From: Umbilicaria muhlenbergii
Lineage: Eukaryota; Ascomycota; Lecanoromycetes; Umbilicariales; Umbilicariaceae
DNA length: 64,000 nucleotides
Direction of reading: 5' to 3'
NCBI GenBank assembly: GCA_000611775.1
Contig: KK106982.1
Location: 5,350,391-5,414,390, forward strand
The notes beneath the pieces were generated by a model, which saw nothing but the letters and a program-made list of their open reading frames with translations, was not told the DNA's origin and did no database searches. How positions within the stretch are numbered: position 1 is the stretch's first letter; every line of letters begins with the position of its first letter. Both the position numbers and the translations under genes were made by a program. Of this stretch, positions 1 through 13,138 are shown piece by piece.

Positions 1-722
1 GAGCTCTTGTGAAGTCTCAAGAGTATTAAGCTAGGCATTACAATCAGTCTCACCTTGATGTGATCTATAAAGTCAGACAGTTAGTCTGATTAAAGGTTAA
101 GAACATAACCCTGAAGTGATCCTCATGAAAGCTGAATTGACAGCGTTATGAACCCTTTCAGATTGTAAAGAAGATTGAGAACATTGCTTATCAGCTGAAA
201 CTATCAGAGGAACTTCACATTCATGATGTGTTTCATGTTAGCCTGCTTCACAATCATAAACTGTGAGCAGGTGAGGATACATCAGAGCTTGAATCACTTC
301 ACCTCATGAAGGACTCAACTGAAAGGGAGTGAAAGATTGAGATTATAACAGCCTCATGAATTGTGATCAGCTCTGAGGATAAACCTGTTCTACAATACTG
401 CATTATGTGAAAGGAATCCTCAAAAATTACTTAAAAGTCTGCAGATAACACCTGCAACTTCAAGAAATTAATTAAAAAGTTTCATGAGGACTTCCCTGAG
501 GCTCTGTGAGTCATAATCAATGTCAGTACACATTCATGAGGAAATTGAGCAAAGGGCTAAGGTCTCTTCTGCTCATCAGAGCATTAGGCTACTGAAGGAC
601 TGAAAGTGAAATCACTTCATGAAGCCTGAAGACTCATGAAGGAATGAGTCATGCTGACTTCAGCCTGTCAAGGCTTATTAATTCTTAACACTGTGAAGAG
701 GTTCAACTCAGAGCTAGAATCC
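1..722 (+). mobile_element. 3' end of a Ty3/Gypsy chromovirus relic (Gypsy-0)
   Basis: The window opens inside the end of a pol gene. Positions about 155-260 read as the C-terminal integrase region, with the typical segment ending in HDVFHVSLLHNHKL. Positions about 385-510 read as a chromodomain with the usual end FHEDFPEA. This makes it a chromovirus of the Ty3/Gypsy class on the plus strand. The element is broken in many places and AT-shifted like the rest of the block. Its 5' part lies outside the window. Its LTR was not identified with certainty; 723 and 2,070 are two candidate starts. Confidence 0.75.
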
Positions 723-745
723 TGTGAGGGGTAACCCCTCACAGG
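721..745. repeat. perfect 12-bp palindrome
   Basis: CCTGTGAGGGGT at 721-732 is followed by one base and its exact reverse complement at 734-745. It sits just after the Gypsy-0 pol end and contains TGTGAGGGG, so it could be the start of an LTR or a transposon end. A perfect palindrome is notable because the surrounding DNA is heavily mutated. Confidence 0.7.
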
Positions 746-1561
746 AGCTGATATTTACCTCTGAAAGAGCTTGAACATCTCAATCATCATCAGTTTGTCA
801 CAGCAGTATTTCCCTTCAATGAAGCCTGTGAGTCTTCACCTTCACAGGGGCATTGAGCTTAGGCAGCAGCTGTAACAGCTTTGTGAGTCTTGCTCACCTG
901 GTGTTTCTCTCACTTACACGCCTTGCGCGCCTCCTTGTGACCCTCAGGGTCAGGGTTGACTGAGGGCAGAGGCAGAGGTGAAGGCAGACTCAGTTCTCAT
1001 GAGGGAGATGATGAGGTCAGAGGTGATGAAGACAGAGCTGCAAACAGTTAGCAAAAGCACTTCATGAAAACATATCATAAAGTCATACAGAGGAAGATGC
1101 AGGCCTTGCTGATGTGTTGATGATACTTCATGCACTTGACAGCGTGAGGGGAGAGGAAACAATCCTTAAAATGATTGAGGTCATGACCTGCAGTGACAGC
1201 AACACATGACTCACAGGCCTGAGGAGGGATGTCTTCAGTCTTCACAATTATTATCATGAAGGTCAGTCATGAAGCGTTCTCATGAAGAGTGATCATGAAG
1301 GTCACTTACAGATCACCTCATGATCTTGCTCACAGTCAGTGAGCTGAACAAGCTGCTGTGAGATGATGCAGTCATGAAGCTGAGCCTCTTCATGAAGGGC
1401 TACCTCATGAAAGGTTTGATTGTGAGGGGCTGAGTCAGAGGTCTGCATGAACAGAGGAAACAAATGAGAATCACAGATGATTTGCCTGAGGGTGTTGATG
1501 ATGTGACTGATGCAAAGCATGATGAGCTGTACCACCGTTAATGAAAAGGCACCACGAAGGC

Positions 1562-1621
1562 AAGCATCATGAAGGCAAGCATCATGAAGGCAAGCATCAT
1601 GAAGACAAGCATCATGAGAGC
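1562..1621. repeat. 15-bp tandem repeat, four units
   Basis: Four units of AAGCATCATGAAGGC or close variants lie head to tail. The last two units differ only by transitions. It belongs to the repeat block and is not part of a recognised gene. Confidence 0.85.
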
Positions 1622-3654
1622 AAAACATCATAAGAGGCATCACAAGAACCATGATCATGAACTTACCTGATGAGGGGTGAAAGATTGAAGTTGTGAAGGT
1701 TGCTGACAGTGAAAACTCTGACCTTATGATCTGCGCGGGCCATTCATGAGGCTTGGCAAAGTGAATCTGAATGACCTCATGAACAGCTGAACAGGCTCAC
1801 AAATGAGCAATAATCATCACAAACACTGAGTCAGTGTATAAATCAGCCATAACTTCACAAACATCTTGTGAAGGGAGACTCTTTTTCCCACTGAGTTTTA
1901 ATGAGCTCCGCAACATATTTTTTTTACAATTTTAAAATTTTTTTTTTCAACCTACGGGGTCATTTTTTTAACTGTTATCAGTGCATTGTGAAGCGCTTCT
2001 CAGTGAAGGCTTGCAACTGTGAACGTCATCATACTCATGAGGGCATGAGCCTTTGAAGGGGGGGGGCAATGTGAGCATTCAGTGTACAGAACTCATCAGG
2101 TGCTAGTTCAGAATAAGAAAGATTATGCTTAACAACAGCACAGCCTTGTGAAGGTAACTTTCATTAGTGAATCAACCTCATGAGGAAGCTCAGTTAATAA
2201 ACATCACTCCTGACACTTCATGAAAGTGACTAAAGAAGTTGACATCATTGGTGACACCTCATGAAGGTGTGATTCAGCAATGAACACCTCATGAAGGCAG
2301 CTTCACTGAGGTGACTGCTTCATGAGATCTTCCTCAAGCAGGCTAGCTTCAGAAGGGATATATTATGAGGTCAGAGCATGTCTCACTTTCTTTCTTAACA
2401 ATAATTCTCTACCTACTAGCAATATCATACTATTGTGAACCACCAACTATAAGCTTAAGCCACTATTGTCACATAGCTTCATAATTCCTTAGTTAAGATA
2501 TTACCTCACGGTAGTACGCTTACAATAAATGTAGCATAATTAGTATAAATCATGCATAATTCAGCTCTAAGTGAATGTGAATGTGAACTGAATGATAATA
2601 GGGGTCCTGAACATAACAATATCAAAACATCAATAAATTCACTGATAATCAAAGTTTTTATTGATATAATATTCATTATTGATTACACCTGCATCTTACA
2701 TCAATTCTATTGAAGTAGAACATTAGAAACATGTTAAATAAATCATTAATCATCATTTGTTGTTCTGCTTGATCATTTCCTCTGACAGTGCTTCTTCTCC
2801 CTCTTCTTTCAACAACAATAAACAAGTTCTCTTCACTGACAAGCCTGTCATCTGAAAGCTCTCAGACTCAGATGATGAGGGAGAGAGTGAGAAGAGTGAC
2901 ATCATTATAATGAGAAAGACAGCTGTTCAAAAGGCATGCTTGCCCCTGATCATTAAAGGCTGCAAGTGCAAGTGAGCAGCTGAGACAGTCATGAGTGAGC
3001 TGTTTAACTGAGCATGCAGTGATAACAAACATCACTGTAATGCTAAGAAGATATTAGCAGAGCTCAATATTTTATTTCTTTAATAATGAATGCACTGAAT
3101 GTGTAACCTGTGACATGACATGCTCATTCTCAAATGAGTACGCTAAGTGTGCAGGCTGCACAGGAGGTGAACTTGCTGTAAGTAAATGCTTCATTGCACT
3201 TACTGAGAGGGTCAGCAGAATGATGAACAGAATCACTGCAAATCAGAGGTAAAATCATCTGTTTAAGTGTTCAAAGTCATTCAGAGTCATTCATTTGTAG
3301 ATTAATGATTTATAAGAATGTGCACCTCTGTCAGTCACATTCTTCAGCAATCACAGCAATTATAACAGCAGCTCATGCCTGCACTGCATTAATCTTAAAT
3401 CTCATGACAACAGGCATCATTTGATGTGAGTTCAACTGAACACTCAAATAAGCTCCTATTCAAATAAAATAATGAGAACAGTCATTAACTGATTTTTAAC
3501 AACATCAACCTCACTGCTGAGTTGACAGAGGTAAAGGTAAATGTTAATTTAATAACTTTGCTCTGAATGCATATTCTCACCCTCTTCAAACTTCATGAAG
3601 AGACTTAACATGTTGTGAATTCACTCACCTCCTCAACAATGAACTCAGATGATG

Positions 3655-3880
3655 AAGTGAAGGAAGAAGAGAAAAAGAGAAAGAAGAAAAAAAGAAAGAA
3701 AAAAAGAAAAAAGAAGAGAAAAAAGAGAAGAAAGAAAAAAGCAGAGGAAGAAGAAAGAGAAGAAGAAGAAGTGAAGAGAAGAAAAAAAAAGAAAAAAAAA
3801 TGAAGAGAGGAAAAAAAGAAAAGAGGAAGAAGAAGAAAGAGAAGAAGAAAAAAATAATGAAGAAAAAAAGAAAAAAGAAG
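3655..3880. repeat. purine-rich low-complexity tract
   Basis: About 225 bases of almost pure A and G on the plus strand, built from GAA, AAG and AAA triplets. It can be read as a Lys/Glu-rich open frame on the plus strand and a Phe/Ser-rich one on the minus strand. Neither has domain content, so I take it as simple sequence. Confidence 0.8.
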
Positions 3881-4282
3881 TCAGATGAAATTTCTGATGT
3901 AATTAACAACATTCTGACTTTCTTGAAGTTTATTAAATAAACAAAATGAAGCCTGTTTCTTCTTTGAAAATTGTAAACATGCCTCTGAATGTGACATGTG
4001 ATGTAAAACTGCAAGATTGTAAGATTAAAAACTATAGCATTTAATTTTTGATTGAATTTTTAATTTTTAATTCAACATTCAATTTTGGTTCAAAGTTCAA
4101 AATTTTGATTCAATTCAAAGTTTGAAATCTCATTACAATTTCATAATTCAATTCCTTTGATTTTCAATTTGAACTTAACTTTTTGATTGCAATTTCAAAG
4201 TTTAATTCAGAGGTGTTCAAAAGTATTCAGAGGTATTTAAAGATGCTCATACTTAATAATGCAATCTCATATTCTTGAGCAA

Positions 4283-4615
4283 TGTTACAGCTCCCAGACT
4301 ATAATATTAATGAAGTATGCAGTGCATGCATATACATGATACTGCTCACCTTGCTCACCTGTTGAGCATGCTGAGTATAAAGTGTTACATCAGGTTGCTC
4401 ACCCTGCTCATCATGATGAGCATGATGAGCACACTGAGCACATGAGTCTCCTATAATTTATATAATCACAGGTAGATTCATAGTTAAGAGCTCATGCTCA
4501 ACTCATGTATTAAAGGCAATTTACTAATTTTATCTTTTAAGTTCTATTCAACCGTGATATCAATAATTCAATAAATGACAGTATTACTCTGATCACTATG
4601 ACATCACCTGTTACA
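4283..4615 (+). repeat. 5' LTR of Gypsy-1
   Basis: 333 bp, begins TGTTACAGCTC and ends CACCTGTTACA. It matches 10,302-10,634 along its full length, with transitions only. Confidence 0.95.
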
Positions 4616-7600
4616 CTTTGAGCATCAACTTACAGAGTATCAGTCACACAATGAACTGACTCATCAGTCTCATGACATTCAAATCCTCTGATAGAGAAGA
4701 ATCAGTCATTGAACATCTCTTTAATAAAGTAATCTGAGTTAAGATCCTGTTGCTGAATAAGTTTCTTAATGAGAGAAGATTGTTAAATTTATTTTTCACT
4801 CAACTTGACATGTACCTGCAGTTCAACAAGTCTTTATTCATGTTGAAATTAAAGAAAGTGTTGTTCACCTTCTCATTCTTGAGGTCAGATGCTTTAAACT
4901 GATTTGATCTTATCCTTCAAGATTATCTTGATAATAAAAGTGAAGATCAGGATGACCTGACTAATGAGATCTTTCATGCATTAAAGGAATTCAAGAAGCA
5001 GATAAGAATAATATTCAGAATAATTAATGAAGAGAGGACAGCAAAGTGAGAAATTTGTAACATTTAACAGAAAGAAGCAACTGCTATGTACACAACAAAC
5101 TTTTAAAGACTCACCTCACATATAAATTGAGATGATACTGCTTTAACAGCGCAGTATTATAAGGGATTGAAGGATGTGATAAAAGATGAAATCTTGAGGA
5201 CTGAACACTCTGCCACACTCTCAGAAATGATTGAACAATCAATCATCATCAACCACTGAGTTTACAAATGAAGCTTAAAGAAGAGTCACAAGATTCTTGT
5301 ATCATGAAGAGCTGAGAGAAATCATGAGCATCAGTATAATAATCAACCCTACTATGAACCTCAACTCATGAAAATCAATGCAGCCACTCAGGTAAATCAG
5401 TTTCAGTGAAAGAAAAAATTAAAGAAGAAAGAAAAACCTCACAGAAACAACTGTTACAGTTGTGAAAAATTAAAACATTTTGCTTAAGACTGTTAAATCC
5501 TTGAAAAGATCATTCAATCAAGAAAGACATACACTGTCACATGAAAGACAAAAGACAAGAACAGTCACAATGTTATGTTTTAAACAACATGTTATGATGA
5601 TGACTGTCATACACATCAGAGTGATAAGAACAGCTCTGAATGATTTTCATGTTAACTGAAGAAAACAAAAGTTTATGTTATAACTTCTCATCAGGACTGA
5701 GTCATGAGCTTAAAAAAGTAGTAAGATTAATGAGAACAGTTCAATCAAGAAGATAATTATATCAACAGTGATGAAATGATGCTCTTATTTAATGAGGAGG
5801 AAGACTTCATGAAGGTAATTAACTCTGAAAATTCAAGGAAGTTCATTAAAAAGAATGATGACATTTGAGCATCTACTCATAAAGAACAGTGATTGAAGAC
5901 TTATAAAGAAGTATTTAAAGTGATGAAGAAATTTCCTGAAAATTACAAGAATCATGTAAGCCTGCTGCAAGAATAAATCCTATGAAAGATTAAAAATGTA
6001 TTCACTCAGAAGAGTGAGATCAAGGACATGAATTATTAAAACATACTTAAAGAAACATCATCAAAAGGTTTCAAGTTCATCATCAAAGAAGAGTACATCA
6101 CCCTTGATGAAGCACATATCTCAAGAAAACTATGAATGAAAGTTTAAAAACTTCAGAGTGAATACTTAAAGCTGAACTCAATATGATATTCAGACAAGAA
6201 AGTCAATTCAAAGAACTTCAAGTATGTGAAAGAGAATTTGAGATTCCTCTTATTTAATTTAAAAAACTAAAGGATCTTTCAGGTCAGAGGCTTTTGAAGA
6301 CATTTAATTTAAAGTCTTCAAAAGAAGTGATTGCTAAAGAAATTACTGTCACAGAAGACATGAGTAATTTTCATGTTTAAGTTAAAGTAAAAGGTCACTC
6401 AGTCAGACTGTTAATCAACAGTGACTGTACAAGGAATTTCTTGAATTCATGATTCACAGAAATGAACAGGATAGAAATTCAAGAGAAGTGAAATCTTTAT
6501 TTACTTCAAGAGTTTAATAAAATCCTCATGAAACACAATAATGATCATGTGAACAAAGAAACAGTTCTGATACCTGTTTGAATTAATCAACACTGAGAGA
6601 AAATCAGTTTCAACATTACAGAGCAGCCAGGAAGTAATATAATTTTAAGCATATTTTAACTTCAAGCAGTTAATCTCATGATCAATTGAGCTGAAAATGA
6701 GATATACTTCATGAAAGGAAGTACTTCAATGAAGTTATATTCAGTTCTGAACTCACTTGAAGGAGTGAAAGTCTTCACTATAACAGCAGAAGAGATGCGT
6801 GAGGAATTAAAAAATCTTAATGCAAAGATACTGTGAACTAGATGAGTTAATGATGACTGAGACTTTATTACCAAGTTATTTATCTTTAAAGAATATAAAG
6901 ACTTTGAAGAGTTGTTTACAACAGTAAAGAAACAGGATGCTTTACTGAAATATTAAAAATGAGATCATGAGATCAAGATCATGAAAGGTTACAAGCTGAT
7001 GAAGCAACTTATATACTCATTGTCACCTCAGAAGTTAAATGCATTGTGAGAATACTTAAAGAAGAACTTATGAAAAGGATTCATTCATGAATCTCAGTCT
7101 TCAGCTGAATATCTGATATTGTTTGTACTGAAATCAAATGAATCATTGAGATTGTGTGTCAACTATAAGGCACTGAACAATATAACAATAAAAAACAGCT
7201 ATTCATTGCTGCTCATGTCAAAACTGCAGGACAGATTTCAAGAAGCATAATGATTTACAAAGTTTAATATTCCTGAAGCATTTAACCAGATACAGATAAA
7301 AGAAGGTGACAAATGAAAAACAGTATTTCAAACACACTCAAGGTTGTATGAATATTTGATAATGTCATTCAAATTAATCAACACCTCAGTGACTTTTTAA
7401 ACTTTTATCAATAACATCTTGCAATAATACTTGAATCAGTTCATAGTCATCTACCTCAACAACATACTGATATACTTGAAGATAAAGGAGCAACATGTTG
7501 AACATGTTTAAAAAATTCTGCAAGTGTTAAAAGACATTGATTTACACATCAAGCCTGAAAAAAGTCTTTTTCACATCAAAGAAGTTCAGTTTCTTGAATT

Positions 7601-10301
7601 TATCATCACCTCAGAAAGCTTATAAATGAATTTAAAGAAAATCAAATCTGTGATTGAATGATTAATTTCAATAAACATCAAGGAAGTGTAATTCTTTCTA
7701 AACTTTATGAACTTCTATAAGAAGTTTATTGAGAAGTATTTCAAGATCACAACACCTTTAACAGAGTTGATGAAGAAAGACTGAAAATTCATTTAATTTA
7801 CTGAAGCACAAGAATTCTTTGAAGAGCTGAAGAAGCACTTCACATCACAATTAATTCTCATGAGTTTCAACCCTGAGAAACTTATTACACTTGAGATGAA
7901 CACATCAAATGAAGCTATAAAAGCATGCATTAATCAGTCAGATAATAAAGAACATCTGTGATTAATAACTTATTACTCACAGAAGCTTCTAGATGCTGAG
8001 TAAGAATATGAGATACATGATAAGAAGTTATTAATAATTGTTAATGCATTCAAACAATGACATGTATATCTCAAAGGATCAAAGCATGAGGTTTAAGTAT
8101 ATTCAGATCATAAGAATCTGTTATACTTTATGACAATGAAAGTTCTAAATCAAAGACAGGTTCATTGGTTGAAAAAGTTGTCATAATACAACTTCAAAAT
8201 TCATTATCAAAAAGGATCAGAGAATGTTAAAGTGAATGCTCTCAGCAAATGAGCTGATTACTTGAAAGAAAAGTTAATCATGAATTAAGTTATCCTTCAG
8301 AAGGATAAGCATGATAATATAACTTACAATCAAGAAGTCAACTTTATGATAAAGATTGAAGATAACATCTTTAAAAACTGAGTTCAAAGAGTGTTGAAAA
8401 ATGACAAGCTAGCGCAGCAAGTCCTTCAAAATATTAATAATCATGAAAGCTTCAAAAAGCAAGAAGGCCTCTTACTTTTTTAAGACTTAATTTATGTATC
8501 AGTCAGTTTACAAGAAACACTGATAAAAGAATGTCACTTTAACAAAACAAATAAACATCAAGGAGTCAAGAAGACATTGAAACAATTTACATGAACATAC
8601 TACTTCTCATGAATAAGGAAGAAAGTTGAAGAAATCATTTAAAAATGTGACATCTGCTGAAAGAATAAAGCAGAACATCACAAATCATATGAATTATTAA
8701 AATCATCATCAACATCAGCATAATCATGATCAAGCATCACATTGAACTTCATGATAAAATTATCAAAGTTAAAGAAACCCCTGATGAAAGTACTGTATGA
8801 TGCAATACTTGTCATAACAGACTGACTCATGAAGTACAGATACTTCTTACTTTATAAAGAGTCATCATCAGCAGAAGAATTAACATACACATTTTTAAGA
8901 ATTATAATGATTAATCATGAGTTGCTGAAAGAAATAATCTCAGACAGAGACAAACTCTTCACATTTAAGTTTTAAAAATCATTAGTGAATCAACTAAGAA
9001 TACATCATAAGCTGTTCATCACTTATCATCCTCAAACAGACAGACAGACTGAACACTTAAATCAAATGTTAAAACAGTACTTGTGTTGTTATGTTAATTA
9101 TCAACAAATCAATTGAGTAGGACTCTTACTGATAGCTCAGTTAACTTATAATATGACAGCAACAGAATTCATGAAGGTATCATCATTTTACATCAACTAC
9201 AAATTTAACTCACCTACAAATGAAGCAAGGGAGCTAGTAGTCATAGCACAAAAAGTGAAAATATGAGTGAATCACTTAAAGAATCTTCATAAGGAACTAC
9301 AGCAAGACATAAAATTTATCTCAAAAAAATCAACAGTATATCATAATAAGAAAAGAGATAAGAGATTTACTCTTGAAGAAAAGAGTAAAGTATACCTTCT
9401 GCATCACAACATCAAGACAACATGATTAAGTAACAAATTAAATCACAAGAAGCTGAGACCTTTTTGAATTATGAAGAAGAAAGAAAGTGTTAATTATGAA
9501 CTTAAACTTTCATCATTTATGTGAATACATCCTGTATTTCATATATCTTTACTTGAATCAGCAGACCTGAAAACATCATTACAGATGAATTCATCAGAGA
9601 TTAACTTAAAAAGTCAAGATGCTGAGTTTGAGATAAAAGAAATCCTAAATCAACAGAAAGTTGATGATGAGCTTCACTACTTAATTAAATGAAAAGAGTA
9701 TGACACAGCAGGAAACACATGAGAATCAGAAGAAAATCTCACTCATTATATAACAAAACTACATCAGTTCTGACAACAGAACCTGAATCTCAGAGGTCAT
9801 TTAATGCTGAGAAATTGAAGAGATCAGAAGTAATGTTTAAAGCTGAAACCTCTGCTTGCTTACTCTTCTTCACCTTTAACTCTTTGATGTTCACAAACTC
9901 ACGGGATATGAAGTCTTTTCATTAATGTTGCAACAGTCTTTTCTGTTTATGAAGATGAACTAACTTAGCTGACACAGCAATTATTTCCTCAGCAGCAGAA
10001 GTCTTTTCCTTCAGGAAAGTTAATTCAGCTTTCATCTTTACTCAGTCAACACTGTTGAAAAAGAGATTGCAAGACTTTTCAGTCTGTATGCAGATGACAC
10101 ACTTTTCAGAATCATCACTCACATGATAATTTTTCACATCATCAACACATCATCTACATGATTACATGATGAAAGAAGTGAGGTTGAGCCTGTGTAGAAA
10201 ATTATGATGATGTTGAGAAGAGTTTGATTTCTTTTGCACTCAGGAAGAAGGCATGAAGACATTTAAGTTTTTAAGGATGAAAACCTTAAGGGGGGAGCTA
10301 A

Positions 10302-10634
10302 TGTTACAGCTCTCAGATTATAGTATTAATAAAGTACACAGTGCATGCATATACATAATACTGCTCATCTTGCTCACCTGTTGAGCATGCTGAACATGAA
10401 GTGTTACATCAGGTTGCTCACCCTGCTCATCATGATGAGCATGATGAGTACACTGAGTACATGAGTCTCCTATAGTTTATATAATCACAGGTAGATTCAT
10501 AGTTAGAAGCTCATGCTCAACTCATGTATTAAAGACAATTTATTAATTCTATCTTCTAAGTTCTATTCAACTATGATATCAATAGTTCAGTGAATGATAA
10601 TATTACTTCAGTCACTATGACATCACCTGTTACA
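10302..10634 (+). repeat. 3' LTR of Gypsy-1
   Basis: 333 bp, preceded by the purine tract AAGGGGGGAGCTAA and followed by the target duplicate AGCAA. Confidence 0.95.
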
Positions 10635-11712
10635 AGCAAGAGTATTATGAATTGAGGCATTAAGTTCATTTAAGATCTGCATCAGCTTGTCACATGCAGT
10701 GTACTGCTGTGAGCTTCTCAATGAACCTGCTTATATCAAATTCACCATCAAGCATCAACCCCTGAATAATTTTCACTCATGATAAAGCAATGTATAATTA
10801 CCCTACATTAAAGTCTCTGTAATGAAGGTCAAGGACAGCCTTGATTAATGTAACTCTTTATAATTTATGAATGATGATAGCATAAGTTAAAACAATAAAG
10901 AACATCATTCAACTGTACTTTTTTAAATCAACTTCTCACTTTTTTTAAACAGAGAAGACAGGTACTACACTCTTCTCATCATGATTTTTAAATAAAGTAG
11001 AGCCATTATACCTGTCTGATTTGAAAAGCAGCATGCAGGGCAGAGTGATCATAGAATCAACTTCAAAACATCACATCATATCAATTAATGTACTCAGTGC
11101 TTCATTCATTAATTCACATGAGATCAGGAGGTTGCTGATAAGCATTATTTTATAATCTTTGCTCACAAAAAGCTCTGAATGCAAGCCTTCAGCATTGTCA
11201 TTCAAGTTACTTTTCATCTTGATTAAAGTATGTAATGTCTTCATCTGAAGAACTGAAAGCTCTGTTGCCTGAAAAGTTTTAATATTGAAGTCTGAAACAA
11301 CTGCTTGAGTTGCATATATCTGCAAGGCTTGTTTAAATTCTGTTCAGATATTTAAATTTAACTTATCATATATCTGCTGCAGCAGAAATTGCATGCTCTT
11401 GTCTTGAATGTTCTTAAATCATAACCTCTGCAAAAGCTCTTTGAATTGAGTTGAATCCTCATTCATTCCTTGCTGCTGCATGATTTGAGTCAACTGAACA
11501 GTCTGATTGAACATTCAGTATAAACTCTGAGTGAACACAAGCTCTGATTGACTCTTGATGCTGATATCATAAAGGGGAGGCATGCAGACAGATAAAAGCT
11601 GATAGAAATCACTGCAAAAAACTACAGTCAACCCTTTAAATGAAAGATCTGAATGACTTGAAAAAGCCTCATGAAGTCAGCAGTCAACATGATAGAGCTG
11701 TCTTAAGCTCAT

Positions 11713-11873
11713 TGTTAAAAGCATGACAATATTCAGTGATGCACGCTAGCACTCAGTTAGGTCTAGTGCACACTCAGCTTTTATATAAGTAGCTTCACTC
11801 ATCACTTCATAACTCTTTATAATTAATATCTTTGTCATCATATCTGCATGACTTGCTCTGCATGATCCTGATA
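11713..11873 (+). repeat. left LTR of the non-autonomous element
   Basis: 161 bp, pairs with 12,978-13,138. Related in sequence to the 171-bp LTRs of Gypsy-2. Confidence 0.93.
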
Positions 11874-12977
11874 TTATATCAATTGTCACAAACTCTCATT
11901 ATGTTCATAAGACAGTTGAACTGAAATAACCTGTTCAGAAAAGCATTGAGTTGTGTGTGTTGATGACTCTGAAAGACATCAGTAACATGACTCTCTGCAA
12001 CTACACCTCTTAAGTCATACAGACGTGTATCAGTCTACTTAAGTCATATGAAAAACTGAAAGCTTGTGAAGCAGTCAAGTTTAAATAACCTGCATCATCT
12101 AGGTGAGCAGCCGCTGCTGTCATTAAAAACTCATGAAGCAGTTGAGTTTAAATAACTTGTGTCATCTAGGTGAGCAGCCGCCGCCGTCACTGATAACTTA
12201 TGAAGCAGTCAAGTGGATTTAAAATAACCTGTGTCATCATTTAAAGTCAACCTCTTTAATGAGTCTGTTCAACACAGTGAGCCTGCTTCAATGACGTCAT
12301 CAAAGTTGATCTCTTTAATGAGTCAATTTGACATCTCAGTGAGCTTGCTTCAATGATGTTTAATTCTTAACATTTTTTTCTTTCTTCTTACTACACACAT
12401 CTACGCACCTGAGTGAGTGGTTAAGTCAGGGGTTGAAGGGGTGATTTTATCTACATGTGTTAATTTTATTCAATTCTTTATCTTCACCTCTGCCTTCACT
12501 GCAGCTGTCACGCCAGCTGCCTTCACTGCAAATTTAAATCATTCAGATTGTTCAGACTGTTTGAGGCAGTCTAATTGAAAGGGCTAGCTAGCAGCATTGT
12601 GAACAACACTTTTTTAAAGAAGAAGATAAGGTGAATTTTACACATCTGTGTTGATTTTATATGCATTGATTTTATTTAATTCTTTATCTTCACCTCTGTC
12701 TCTGCTGCAACTGCTTCTGCTGCATCAGCTGTCTCTGCTGTTGCATCAGCTGTCTTCACCTCAGCTGTCTTCACCTCAGTTGCCTTCACTGCTGCATCAG
12801 TCACCTTCACCGCAAATACCTCAGCAAGCCACAGTAGGTTCAAACTGTTCAGATCATTTGAACTGTTTAAACTCAGAGGTGCAACTGAGAAGGATGCTTC
12901 TACATGATGAGAACAGTTTAATTGAGAGGGCTAATTAACAAGTGTTGCAGACAACACTTTTTCAGAGAGGAAGGTAA

Positions 12978-13138
12978 TGTTAAGAGCATGATAATATTTA
13001 ATGATACACGCTAGCACTCAGTTAGGTCTAGTGTGCACTCAGTTTTTATATAAGTAGCTTCACTCATCACTTCATAGCTTTCTACAATTAATATCTTTGT
13101 CATCATATCTGCATGACTTGCTCTGCATGATTCTGATA
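12978..13138 (+). repeat. right LTR of the non-autonomous element
   Basis: 161 bp, preceded by a purine-rich AGAGAGGAAGG tract and followed by the target duplicate CTCAT. Confidence 0.93.

Larger units (their letters stand above)
746..4277. other. unresolved AT-rich repeat debris
   Basis: No gene is recognised here. A run of nine G at 2,058-2,066 followed by CAA and TGTGAGC looks like a polypurine tract and an LTR start at 2,070, similar to the tract before the Gypsy-1 3' LTR. Positions 3,091-3,249 read in one plus frame as a short cysteine-rich stretch (CTECVTCDMTC, then CAGC), perhaps a remnant of a zinc-binding protein. Positions 4,010-4,277 form the left flank of Gypsy-1. They may continue the Helitron, because the same five bases AGCAA flank the other side at 10,635. 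Confidence 0.5.
4283..10634 (+). mobile_element. Ty3/Gypsy chromovirus relic with both LTRs (Gypsy-1)
   Basis: This 6,352-bp element has 333-bp LTRs at both ends (TGTTACA..TGTTACA) and a 5-bp target duplication AGCAA (4,278-4,282 and 10,635-10,639). Parts run on the plus strand: gag about 4,650-5,560 with a CCHC knuckle near 5,448-5,493; protease near 6,400-6,450; reverse transcriptase about 7,080-7,600; RNase H about 7,850-8,250; integrase zinc region about 8,560-8,680; integrase core about 8,730-9,110; chromodomain about 9,610-9,740. A polypurine tract lies at 10,289-10,301. It is structurally whole but broken by many tens of changes. The LTRs differ by roughly 9 percent by eye, all transitions, so RIP rather than age explains the divergence and no date can be given. 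It seems to have landed in the Helitron relic to its right. Confidence 0.93.
11713..13138 (+). mobile_element. non-autonomous LTR element (TRIM/LARD-like)
   Basis: A 1,426-bp element has 161-bp LTRs (11,713-11,873 and 12,978-13,138) and a target duplication CTCAT (11,708-11,712 and 13,139-13,143). The LTRs begin TGTTAA and end CTGATA. No gag or pol is seen in the 1.1 kb interior. The interior just after the left LTR matches the leader of Gypsy-2 (20,320-20,580), and the interior before the right LTR matches the tail of Gypsy-2 (27,140-27,262), so it is a deletion derivative of that family. The interior carries tandem duplications (about 65 bp near 12,060-12,240 and a longer one near 12,430-12,960). 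It sits inside the Helitron helicase. LTR divergence is roughly 9 percent, transitions only. Confidence 0.9.

Noticed and set aside
1302-1658. Open frame with repeated HDACL
   Set aside because: It reads through the 15-bp tandem repeat on the reverse strand and has no domain.
3615-4014. Lys/Glu-rich plus frame and Phe/Ser-rich minus frame
   Set aside because: Both follow from a purine-only tract; no start context, domain or intron signals.
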